Shown: positions 8,448 through 16,696 of the stretch, in pieces | Layout: the number at the start of each line of letters is the position of its first letter | How positions within the stretch are numbered: the first letter of the stretch is position 1 | DNA from: an uncultured Selenomonas sp. | Lineage (GTDB): Bacteria > Bacillota > Negativicutes > Selenomonadales > Selenomonadaceae | DNA: 46,343 bases | Direction of reading: 5' to 3' | Assembly: GCA_905234515.1 (NCBI GenBank) | Contig: CAJOIN010000001.1 | Location: forward strand, 1-46,343 | Position numbers and translations under genes: made by a program | The notes under the pieces: model-generated | Database searches by the model: none | What the model was told of the DNA's origin: nothing | What the model saw: the letters and a program-made list of their open reading frames with translations, nothing else

Positions 8448-9791
8448 TCAGTCTTCCAGCACAACTTCCAGCTCTTCCAATGATTTCTGCTTGCTCTCCT
8501 GACCCAAGGCCAGCACCACAGCAGAGATAATCACAAATACAGAAGCGAACATAAAGAAAATGCTGTTCATGCCGAAGCTGGCGGCAATCATAACACCTAC
8601 CAGCATAGGAGCCAGCATGCCTCCGATGCGGCCGAAGCCTGCGGCCCAGCCGCTGCCAAGAGCACGCATGGCAGTAGGATACTGTTCCGGAGTATAGGTG
8701 TAGATAACTCCCCAAGCTCCTAAGTTAAAGAAGCTCATGGAAGCTCCCCAGGCCAGCAGGGTCTCCGAGGAGGATGCGTTGCCGAAGAAGAAGCTGCATA
8801 CACCACTCATTAGCAGGAACAGGGACAGGGTGTACTTGCGGCCGATGACCTCCACCAAATAGGCGGCGGCAAAGTAGCCAGGGAGCTGAGCCAAGGTCAT
8901 AAGCAGTACATACTCAAAGGTCTTCACCACTGCAAAGCCCTGGGCAAAGACGATGGAAGGCAGCCACATGAAGATGCCATAGTAGCTGAAGACAATACCA
9001 AACCAAGCCAGCCAGAGCATCATAGTACGCAGGCGGAACTGGCGGCTCCAAAGCTTGGTGAAATGGGGAATTTCCTCCTTGACCTGACCCTTTTCCAAAG
9101 GAGTGAGTTCACCTGCAAAAGGCTGGCTGATCACTTTCAGTTTCTTTTCCAGGCTAAGGATGATTTCCTTGGCTTCCTCCACCTTGTTGTGGGCTAAAAG
9201 ATAGCGCACGGACTCAGGCATGTGCAAGCGAATAAGGAAGACATAGAGCGCGGGCAGGGTACCGATGATGAAGGCAATCTGCCAACCGAAGCGGGGAATA
9301 AGCAGGTAGGCGATGCAGGCAGCCACCAGCCAGCCAAGAGCCCAGAAGCTTTCAAGCAGCACAATGAACCTGCCCCTCAGATGGGAGGGAGCATACTCAC
9401 TCATAAGGGTAGCTGCCACTGGCAGCTCTCCTCCCAGTCCAAAGCCTACCAGGAAACGGAAGAACAGCAGGGACTCATAGCTCCAGGACAGGGCGCACAT
9501 GCCTGTGGAAAGGCTATAAAGCAGAACCGTAATGGAGAAGACCTTCTTGCGCCCAATGCGGTCAGCCAAGGTGCCTGCCAGCACCGCCCCCAGGGCCATG
9601 CCAATGAGGCCGATGGAGCCAATCCAGCCCATCTGGGCAGGCGTCAGGCTCCAGTCCTTGGCCAGCACTGGCAGTACAAAAGCAATTAGCCCTGTGTCCA
9701 TAGAATCAAAAAGCCAGCCCAGGCCGGTCACCGCCAGCAGCTTGTACTGGAAGGAGCCCACCGGTAGCTTTTCCAAGCGTTCAAGAATCAT
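8448..9791 (-). CDS. MFS transporter, NiaP-like (possible niacin or aromatic-acid transporter)
   Basis: 12-TM MFS, FDSMDTGLIAFVLPVLAKDWSLTPAQMGWIGSIGLIGMALGAVLAG...LADRIGRKKVF; start ATG 9791. Confidence 0.85.
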   Translation of the reverse strand: MILERLEKLPVGSFQYKLLAVTGLGWLFDSMDTGLIAFVLPVLAKDWSLTPAQMGWIGSIGLIGMALGAVLAGTLADRIGRKKVFSITVLLYSLSTGMCALSWSYESLLFFRFLVGFGLGGELPVAATLMSEYAPSHLRGRFIVLLESFWALGWLVAACIAYLLIPRFGWQIAFIIGTLPALYVFLIRLHMPESVRYLLAHNKVEEAKEIILSLEKKLKVISQPFAGELTPLEKGQVKEEIPHFTKLWSRQFRLRTMMLWLAWFGIVFSYYGIFMWLPSIVFAQGFAVVKTFEYVLLMTLAQLPGYFAAAYLVEVIGRKYTLSLFLLMSGVCSFFFGNASSSETLLAWGASMSFFNLGAWGVIYTYTPEQYPTAMRALGSGWAAGFGRIGGMLAPMLVGVMIAASFGMNSIFFMFASVFVIISAVVLALGQESKQKSLEELEVVLED

Positions 9792-9870
9792 TTGATAAGA
9801 CCTCTTTCGTATGGATTTTATAGTAAAGACTTTTCTGCTGTCTTGACACCAAGATAAACAGCATGTCTGC

Positions 9871-9899
9871 ATTGTACTTATCCAAAAAAAATTTGTCAA
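9871..9899 (-). promoter_or_regulatory. Putative promoter of the niaP-like gene
   Basis: On - strand: TTGACA, 17-nt spacer, TACAAT. Confidence 0.65.
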
Positions 9900-9910
9900 G
9901 TCGATTTGCC

Positions 9911-9941
9911 CAAGTTGCTTAATATTTGTATAAGCAACTTG
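9911..9941. repeat. Inverted repeat in divergent intergenic region
   Basis: CAAGTTGCTTA-N9-TAAGCAACTTG, perfect 11-bp arms. Confidence 0.85.
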
Positions 9942-9947
9942 AACAGA

Positions 9948-9976
9948 TAGACAAGGGGAATCTTGAAGGGTATACT
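9948..9976 (+). promoter_or_regulatory. Putative promoter of the thioesterase gene
   Basis: TAGACA, 17-nt spacer, TATACT. Confidence 0.5.
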
Positions 9977-10037
9977 AGAGAAGAAAGGACTTAGAATATT
10001 TGCAGCCCACATCCAATTAGCAAAGCGAGGCAGAAAA

Positions 10038-10433
10038 ATGGAACTTACAACGATCAAGCCAGGCATGAAGAACGAAACAGAAGAACGGGTCACAGATGAT
10101 AAAACAGCAGCGTCCATGGGCAGCGGCAGCCTGCCTGTCTATGCTACACCTGCCATGTGCTGTCTGATGGAAAAAGCGGCGGCAGAACTGGCTGAAAAGC
10201 TGATGCCGGAAGGCTGGACTACTGTGGGCGGCTCCCTGGCCATTCAGCACAAAGCCCCCACGCCGGTGGGCGGCACAGTAAGAGCCGAGGCTGAGGTGCT
10301 TGAAGTGAAAGGCCGCCGGATTGCCTACAGGATGGCAGCCTATGACGAAGCCGGCCTCATTGGGGAGGGCAACCATGAGCGCTTTGCTGTAAACAAAGAA
10401 AAGTTCATGGATAAAGCCGCACAGCGTCGCTGA
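10038..10433 (+). CDS. Hotdog-fold thioesterase, fluoroacetyl-CoA thioesterase-like
   Basis: ATPAMCCLMEKAAAE...GWTTVGGSLAIQHKAPTPVGGTVRAEAEVLEV...GLIGEGNHERFAV; start ATG 10038. Confidence 0.85.
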   Translation: MELTTIKPGMKNETEERVTDDKTAASMGSGSLPVYATPAMCCLMEKAAAELAEKLMPEGWTTVGGSLAIQHKAPTPVGGTVRAEAEVLEVKGRRIAYRMAAYDEAGLIGEGNHERFAVNKEKFMDKAAQRR

Positions 10434-10458
10434 AGCTGGTTAAAAGCCTCGCCGCACA

Positions 10459-10487
10459 TTGACGGCGGAGCGGGTAAATGTTAAAAT
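10459..10487 (+). promoter_or_regulatory. Putative yebC promoter
   Basis: TTGACG, 17-nt spacer, TAAAAT. Confidence 0.6.
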
Positions 10488-10524
10488 ATGAAAGTTAGTA
10501 ACTAAAAAGGAGCGGTGTTCTTTT

Positions 10525-11256
10525 ATGTCAGGACATTCTAAATGGGCCAACATCAAGCGGAAGAAGGGCGCAAATGACGCTATCCGCGGCAAGATTACGA
10601 CGAAGATTGGCCGTGAAATCACTATAGCTGTACGCATGGGCGGCGGTGACCCCACCGGCAACATGCGCCTGAAGCTGGCCCTTTCCAAGGCCAAGGCCAA
10701 CAACATTCCCAAGGATAACATCAACCGTGCCATCCAGAAGGGTCTGGGGACTACGGAAGGCAGCAACTACGAAGAGCTTATGTACGAAGGCTACGGTCCC
10801 GGCGGCACCGCCGTTATGCTGGACATCCTTACGGATAACCGCAACCGTACCGCTGCTGATGTGCGCCATCTCTTCTCCAAATACGGCGGCAACCTGGGCC
10901 AGGATGGCTGCGTAGCCTGGATGTTCAAGAAGAAGGCAGTATTCCTCGTTGAAAAAGAAACCTTCGATGATGAGGATGCTCTCATGGAAATCGTCCTGGA
11001 GGCTGGAGCCGAGGATATGAAGGTAGAGGACGAAGTCTTTGAGATTACGGCTGAGCCTGAAGCCTTTGACGACATTGAAGCTGCTTTAGCAGAAAAAGGT
11101 ATTGAAACTGCTTCTGCTGAGGTTACCATGGTACCTGACAACACGGTTAGTCTGGCAGGCAAGGATGCAGAAAAGATGCAGACTCTCATTGATGCTCTGG
11201 AAGAGAATGATGATATCCAGAATGTCTACAGCAACTATGAGACTGACGAAGACTAA
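10525..11256 (+). CDS. yebC: YebC/PmpR family DNA-binding regulatory protein
   Basis: MSGHSKWANIKRKKGANDAIRGKITTKIGREI; full length. Confidence 0.96.
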   Translation: MSGHSKWANIKRKKGANDAIRGKITTKIGREITIAVRMGGGDPTGNMRLKLALSKAKANNIPKDNINRAIQKGLGTTEGSNYEELMYEGYGPGGTAVMLDILTDNRNRTAADVRHLFSKYGGNLGQDGCVAWMFKKKAVFLVEKETFDDEDALMEIVLEAGAEDMKVEDEVFEITAEPEAFDDIEAALAEKGIETASAEVTMVPDNTVSLAGKDAEKMQTLIDALEENDDIQNVYSNYETDED

Positions 11257-11278
11257 TTGATTAACTGATATATGACAG

Positions 11279-11310
11279 AGGCGGCCGTCTTGGCCGCCTG
11301 TGTTGTATTT
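11279..11310 (+). terminator. GC-rich hairpin between yebC and ruvC (weak terminator or attenuator)
   Basis: AGGCGGCC-GTCTT-GGCCGCCT; poor T tract (GTGTTGTATTT). Confidence 0.5.
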
Positions 11311-11323
11311 ACATGGAGAAATT

Positions 11324-11821
11324 ATGTTAGCATTAGGAATCGACCCTGGCACTGCTATCTGCGGCTACGGTTTTGTGGAACAAGTAGGCAGCCGGCTGGT
11401 ACCAAGAGACTACGGCGCCATCACCACCAGTCCCAAGATGCGTATGGAGGACCGTCTGCTGAAACTTTATGAAGGACTTGAAGCCCTTATTCAGCAGCAT
11501 AAGCCTGATGTCATGGGAGTAGAGCAGCTTTTCTTCAACCGCAATGTCACTACGGCCATACCTGTGGGACAGGCCAGGGGCATCGTGCTGCTTTCTGCTG
11601 CCAAAAACGGGGTGCAGCTGGTGGAACACACCCCCCTGCAGGTAAAACAGTCTGTTACAGGCTATGGCAAAGCCACCAAGGAGCAGGTAATCTACATGGT
11701 CACCAAACTCCTGAACCTGCCTAAGCCCCCACATCCAGATGACACTGCTGACGCCCTGGCTGTTGCCATCTGCACCACCCATTGCATGAACAGCATTGCC
11801 TGGCGCAACAAACTCGGTTAA
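11324..11821 (+). CDS. ruvC: Holliday junction endonuclease RuvC
   Basis: MLALGIDPGTAICGYG; GVEQLFFNRN; ADALAVAICTTH. Confidence 0.95.
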   Translation: MLALGIDPGTAICGYGFVEQVGSRLVPRDYGAITTSPKMRMEDRLLKLYEGLEALIQQHKPDVMGVEQLFFNRNVTTAIPVGQARGIVLLSAAKNGVQLVEHTPLQVKQSVTGYGKATKEQVIYMVTKLLNLPKPPHPDDTADALAVAICTTHCMNSIAWRNKLG

Positions 11822-11848
11822 CATACTATATACAGTAAAGGACACGGT

Positions 11849-12442
11849 ATGATTGGCTATTTAAGAGGAAAAGTTACATATCTGCTGATAGATTACGCCA
11901 TACTTGATGTACAGGGTGTTGGCTATCGTCTGTTTATCTCCGAAGCCACCCGCAGGGAACTGCGCCTCAATGAAGAGACTCAGCTTTTTACCTATCTTAG
12001 TGTACGAGAAGATGCACTACAGCTCTATGGTTTTTACACCCAAAAGGAATACGATATCTTTCAGCTGTTGATTTCGGTATCAGGCATAGGGCCCAAAGTA
12101 GCCCTTGGTATGCTTTCCCATATCAGTGTGGAAAGTCTCTGTCATGCCATTATCAACAAGCAGGCTTCCATTCTCACCAAACTGCCAGGGATTGGCAAGA
12201 AATCTGCAGAACGACTGATTCTGGAACTAAAGGATAAGGTATCCTGCGACGGTGGGGAAGAGGAGCAGCTGCTTCTTACCAATGAGGATGAAGTGGCTGA
12301 TGACAAGCTGTCCGAAGCTCAGGCTGCCCTTATGGCCCTTGGTTATGCCCAGGCGGAGATAACCCCGGCCCTCAAGCAGGCAGCCCGTGGCAAGGACACT
12401 TCAGAAATCATCAAACTGGCCCTTAAGTATTTGAGCAAATAA
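11849..12442 (+). CDS. ruvA: Holliday junction branch migration protein RuvA
   Basis: MIGYLRGKV; LISVSGIGPKVAL; LPGIGKKSAERLILELKDK. Confidence 0.95.
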   Translation: MIGYLRGKVTYLLIDYAILDVQGVGYRLFISEATRRELRLNEETQLFTYLSVREDALQLYGFYTQKEYDIFQLLISVSGIGPKVALGMLSHISVESLCHAIINKQASILTKLPGIGKKSAERLILELKDKVSCDGGEEEQLLLTNEDEVADDKLSEAQAALMALGYAQAEITPALKQAARGKDTSEIIKLALKYLSK

Positions 12443-12466
12443 TCAAGGGTCCAAGGAGGAGCAGGT

Positions 12467-13492
12467 TTGGAAGATTTTAACGATATTGACATAGATGACA
12501 GCCGTATCGTATCCATGGGGGAACAGCAGACAGATGATTGGCAGTACAGCCTGCGTCCCAGAAAGCTGAATGAATATATAGGCCAGGACAAAGCCAAGGA
12601 TAATCTTGATATTTTCATTAAGGCTGCCTTGTCCAGGGGAGAGGCACTTGACCATGTGCTGCTTTATGGGCCGCCTGGTCTTGGGAAAACCACCCTGGCC
12701 GGCATCATTGCCAATGAGCTCGGGGTTAACTTCCGACAGACTTCGGGGCCTGCCATAGAGCGACAGGGAGATTTGGCTGCCCTGCTCACCAACCTGCAGG
12801 AACGTGATGTGCTCTTCATTGATGAGATACACCGCCTGTCCCGCAGTGTGGAGGAAGTGCTGTATTCTGCCATGGAAGACTATGCCCTGGATATTATTAT
12901 AGGCAAAGGACCTAGTGCCCGTTCCATCCGTTTGGATATAGCCCCGTTCACCCTCATTGGAGCCACCACCAAAGCGGGGGCCTTAGCGCCGCCTCTCAGA
13001 GACCGCTTTGGCGTCATTTCCCGTTTGGAATACTACACGCCAGAGGCTTTGGTGCACATTGTGAAGCGGGCGGCTGAAATATTAGAAATTCCCATTGAGG
13101 ATCAGGGAGCCCTGGAGATTGCCCGTCGTTCCCGGGGAACCCCACGCATTGCCAACCGCCTGCTGAAGCGGGTTAGGGATGTGGCCCAGATTGAAGGCAA
13201 TGGCATCATTACCAACGAAATTGCTGATAAGGCTCTGCGTATGCTGGAAGTTGATAAAGTTGGGCTTGACCATACTGACAGGCGCATGCTCGCTACCATG
13301 ATCAAGAAATTCGGTGGCGGGCCGGTAGGGCTTGATACCCTGGCTGCGGCCATCAGTGAAGCCACAGATACCATCGAAGATGTTTACGAGCCCTTTCTCA
13401 TACAGCAGGGCTTCATTAACCGCACCCCCAGGGGACGTGTGGTAACCAAAGCTGGTTATGACCATCTGGGTATACCATATCCGGCAGATTGA
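12467..13492 (+). CDS. ruvB: Holliday junction ATP-dependent helicase RuvB
   Basis: Walker [42 protein letters not shown] start with SD. Confidence 0.96.
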   Translation: MEDFNDIDIDDSRIVSMGEQQTDDWQYSLRPRKLNEYIGQDKAKDNLDIFIKAALSRGEALDHVLLYGPPGLGKTTLAGIIANELGVNFRQTSGPAIERQGDLAALLTNLQERDVLFIDEIHRLSRSVEEVLYSAMEDYALDIIIGKGPSARSIRLDIAPFTLIGATTKAGALAPPLRDRFGVISRLEYYTPEALVHIVKRAAEILEIPIEDQGALEIARRSRGTPRIANRLLKRVRDVAQIEGNGIITNEIADKALRMLEVDKVGLDHTDRRMLATMIKKFGGGPVGLDTLAAAISEATDTIEDVYEPFLIQQGFINRTPRGRVVTKAGYDHLGIPYPAD

Positions 13493-13502
13493 GGTGAAGA
13501 TT

Positions 13503-14114
13503 TTGAAACTGCTTTTACACATGTGCTGCGGCCCCTGTTCCTGCTATCCAGTGAAGAAACTGCGTGAAAATGGCATTGAACCGGTAGGATATTTCTTCAA
13601 CCCCAATATTCATCCCTACAAGGAGTGGGAGCAGCGCCTGTCAACTGCCAAAAAGTTTGCAGAAAAAGTTGGCATGGAGATTCACACTGATGAAAACTAT
13701 CGTTTGCGTGAATTCTTAAAGAAGGCATTGCCTGCCGAAGCAATGCCCAACGGGCGCTGTACTATGTGCTATACTTGGCGTTTAGAGCAAACCGCAAAAT
13801 TTGCGGCAGAGCAGGGCTTCGATGCTTTTACCTCTACATTGTTTTACAGCATCTATCAGCAGCATGATTTGATGCGCAGAACTGCCGAACATTTCGCCTT
13901 AAAGTATGACGTGAAATTTTACTATGAGGATTTCCGCCCCGGCTGGCAGGAAGGCATAGATATCAGCCATGAACTGGAACTCTATCGCCAGCCATATTGC
14001 GGCTGCATATTCTCCGAGGAAGAACGATATTCTAAGGCCATTCGCAAGGCCCGTAAAAAGGAGAACAAAGCCAAAAAGCGCGCCCGTCTGGCGGCTGAAG
14101 CCGCTTCTGTCTAG
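13503..14114 (+). CDS. queH: Epoxyqueuosine reductase QueH
   Basis: LLLHMCCGPCSCYPV and GRCTMCYTWRLEQTA Cys motifs; TTG start with SD gaggtga. Confidence 0.9.
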   Translation: MKLLLHMCCGPCSCYPVKKLRENGIEPVGYFFNPNIHPYKEWEQRLSTAKKFAEKVGMEIHTDENYRLREFLKKALPAEAMPNGRCTMCYTWRLEQTAKFAAEQGFDAFTSTLFYSIYQQHDLMRRTAEHFALKYDVKFYYEDFRPGWQEGIDISHELELYRQPYCGCIFSEEERYSKAIRKARKKENKAKKRARLAAEAASV

Positions 14115-14128
14115 AGAGGAGCCACACC

Positions 14129-15292
14129 ATGAAAGCCATGAAATTGATGCTTGTCTGTCTGTTAGCTCTGTTTATCATGCTTCCCCAGGCGGCTGAAGCT
14201 GCCTGGCAGCCTCAGCTTGCCATAGGCCTGGAAAAGGGCCATGAAGCCATTAACATCAGGCTGCCTCAGGGCGGACAGGCCTGCCTTGGCACCAGCAGCA
14301 AACCTGTCAAGGAGTTTTCCGCCGGCAGCCAGCTGAGCATTACCTGCCGTGGCGGCCACTTGCTTCTCAATGGCAAGCAGATGAAAGGCTCTGAAATCAT
14401 CATCAAGGCCGGCGCTGGACAGGAGCAGCAGAATTACTATTTCACCTTTAACCAGAACGATTACCGTGGGTCTGCCAAGGTCATCATTAAAAATGGCAAG
14501 CTAACCCTTATCAATCTCATAGATACAGAGGATTACCTGGCAGGGGTGGTACCAGAGGAAATGCCCTCAAGTTGGCACAAAGAGGCCCTCAAAGCCCAGG
14601 CTCTGGCTGCCCGAACCTATGCCCTGCAAAATCGTGGGCGCCATGAAGCAGATGGTTTTGACTTGTGCAGCAACACCCATTGCCAACAGTATCTGGGCAT
14701 GAAATCAGAAACCCAGGCTGCCACCAAGGCACTTGAAGACACCAGAGGCGAAGTGCTGGTTTACCAAGGACAGCTCATCGAAGCCCTTTTTCATACGGAT
14801 TCGGGGGGCATGACAGAAAACAGTGAGGATGTCTGGGGCAGCCATCTGCCATACCTGCGGGCTGCTGAAGAAGCTGAAAAATATACCAAAGCCTGGAAAA
14901 ACACCTTCAACGCAGAACGTATAGCCTCTCTGGTCAGCAAGCAGGGGGGGAAAGACATAGGTGAACTAAAGGAAATAAGGCTCTCTACCCTTAAGATTGG
15001 CAAATCTGCCAAGGACCGCTCCGCTTCAGGGCGCGTGAAACAGGCTGTATTCGTGGGGAGAAAGGGCCAGGTTACCATCAGCGGCAATGACCTGCGCAGC
15101 CTGCTGGGCCTTCGCAGCACTATGTTCAACATGGTACTGAAGCATAAGCAGGTCCTGGTGGAAGGATACGGCTGGGGCCATGGCCTGGGCATGTCTCAAA
15201 GGGGGGCCAAGGCATTGGCTGAAAGAAACAAGACCTACTCAGAGATTCTCTTTCATTATTACCAGAACACAGCCATAAAAAAACTCTATTGA
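14129..15292 (+). CDS. SpoIID/LytB domain protein
   Basis: Signal peptide; IDTEDYLAGVVPEEMPSSWHKEALKAQALAARTYAL; GYGWGHGLGMSQRGAKALA. Confidence 0.92.
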   Translation: MKAMKLMLVCLLALFIMLPQAAEAAWQPQLAIGLEKGHEAINIRLPQGGQACLGTSSKPVKEFSAGSQLSITCRGGHLLLNGKQMKGSEIIIKAGAGQEQQNYYFTFNQNDYRGSAKVIIKNGKLTLINLIDTEDYLAGVVPEEMPSSWHKEALKAQALAARTYALQNRGRHEADGFDLCSNTHCQQYLGMKSETQAATKALEDTRGEVLVYQGQLIEALFHTDSGGMTENSEDVWGSHLPYLRAAEEAEKYTKAWKNTFNAERIASLVSKQGGKDIGELKEIRLSTLKIGKSAKDRSASGRVKQAVFVGRKGQVTISGNDLRSLLGLRSTMFNMVLKHKQVLVEGYGWGHGLGMSQRGAKALAERNKTYSEILFHYYQNTAIKKLY

Positions 15293-15318
15293 TTTGTTTA
15301 TAAAGAAGGACTTTAAGC

Positions 15319-16401
15319 ATGTTTTTATCTGATTTTGATTATGACCTGCCAGAGGAGCGCATTGCCCAGACACCAGTGGAACCACGCAATGCCTCAAGGA
15401 TGATGGTACTGGATCCCCAGGAAAAATCCATTGAGCACAAGCATTTTTATGACCTGAAAGAATTTCTTGTGCCAGGTGACACTCTGATTTTCAATGATAC
15501 GCGTGTTCTACCCGCCCGCCTGATTGGACACCGGGCCCAAACTGGCGGCAAGGTAGAAGTTTTCCTGCTGCGCCGTATTGATGCCACCCATTGGGAAACT
15601 TTGGTAAAGCCCGGCAAAAAAGCTAAGCCTGGCAATGAGATTGAATTCAGCGAAGAACTTTCCTGTGTGGTTACTGAGCATACAGACTTTGGCGGCCGTA
15701 TTGTGGAGTTTAAGTTCAACGGAGTATTTGAAGAAATCCTCGACCGCCTGGGAGAAACGCCCCTGCCTCCCTACATCCACGAAAAACTGGAGGATAAGGA
15801 ACGCTATCAGACAGTTTACAACCGAGAAGAAGGCTCTGCCGCAGCACCTACAGCCGGACTGCATTTCACCAAGGAGCAGATGCAGGAATTGAAAGATATG
15901 GGTGTAAATCTTGGTTTTGTAACTTTACATGTAGGCCTGGGCACTTTCCGTCCGGTAAGTGTGGATAATATTGAAGAGCATGAAATGCACAAGGAGTATT
16001 ATTCTATTCCTGCAGAGACTGCTGAACTTATAAAGGCAACCAAGGCTTCCGGCCATCGTGTTATTGCCGTGGGGACCACTTCCATCAGGACCCTGGAATC
16101 TGCAGCTACAGGTTTTAATGAAATCCAGGGCAAAAGTGGCTGGACCCAGATTTTCATCTACCCCGGCTATGATTTCAAGATTGTGGATGCCATCATCACC
16201 AATTTCCATCTGCCAAAATCCACCCTTATTATGCTCATAAGCGCCTTTGCAGGCAGGAACTTCATTCTTAATGCTTACAAGACAGCTGTGGAGGATAAAT
16301 ACCGTTTCTTCTCCTTTGGGGATTCTATGTTTATCCAGCGCAGGCAGCCAGATAGCGAACGTGACACAGAACTAAAAGAACTTGAGGCCTCTCACCAATA
16401 A
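15319..16401 (+). CDS. queA: S-adenosylmethionine:tRNA ribosyltransferase-isomerase QueA
   Basis: [61 protein letters not shown]. Confidence 0.95.
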   Translation: MFLSDFDYDLPEERIAQTPVEPRNASRMMVLDPQEKSIEHKHFYDLKEFLVPGDTLIFNDTRVLPARLIGHRAQTGGKVEVFLLRRIDATHWETLVKPGKKAKPGNEIEFSEELSCVVTEHTDFGGRIVEFKFNGVFEEILDRLGETPLPPYIHEKLEDKERYQTVYNREEGSAAAPTAGLHFTKEQMQELKDMGVNLGFVTLHVGLGTFRPVSVDNIEEHEMHKEYYSIPAETAELIKATKASGHRVIAVGTTSIRTLESAATGFNEIQGKSGWTQIFIYPGYDFKIVDAIITNFHLPKSTLIMLISAFAGRNFILNAYKTAVEDKYRFFSFGDSMFIQRRQPDSERDTELKELEASHQ

Positions 16402-16422
16402 ACCAACTATAGCGGATATTTT

Positions 16423-16454
16423 AAACGGCAGGACAGCAAATCCCGCCGTTTTCT
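16423..16454 (+). terminator. Probable queA terminator
   Basis: AAACGGCaGGA / TCCcGCCGTTTT stem plus T-rich tail. Confidence 0.65.
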
Positions 16455-16461
16455 TATAGGT

Positions 16462-16500
16462 CATTGTTCAAGTTTTACCTGTGGCAAACCTTGAACAATG
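16462..16500. repeat. Dyad-symmetric element
   Basis: CATTGTTCAAG-N17-CTTGAACAATG, perfect 11-bp arms. Confidence 0.85.
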
Positions 16501-16509
16501 GCGTTATAA
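16473..16509 (+). repeat. 37-bp direct repeat, copy 1
   Basis: TTTTACCTGTGGCAAACCTTGAACAATGGCGTTATAA; 33/37 identical to copy 2. Confidence 0.85.
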
Positions 16510-16610
16510 CGAGGAAGAAGATGTCCCCCACCTCTGCAGGTTGGGGGAGCTCATCGCATAACAGGCGGCGAGCATATATCTCCCGCCTCGTTGAAACGCT
16601 AATTGGAGGA

Positions 16611-16647
16611 TTTTGCCTTTGGCAAAATTTGAACAATGGCGTTATAA
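16611..16647 (+). repeat. 37-bp direct repeat, copy 2 (carries the likely uvrC promoter)
   Basis: TTTTGCCTTTGGCAAAATTTGAACAATGGCGTTATAA. Confidence 0.85.
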
Positions 16648-16648
16648 T
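16619..16648 (+). promoter_or_regulatory. Putative uvrC promoter
   Basis: TTGGCA, 18-nt spacer, TATAAT. Confidence 0.6.
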
Positions 16649-16696
16649 AAGTGTAATGTGTCACCAGGCTGTCGTAGACAGCTTATATAGGGGAAT

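Noticed and set aside
16590-16602. GTTGAAACG motif resembling the end of a CRISPR repeat
   Set aside because: Only one occurrence, no regularly spaced repeats and no cas genes.
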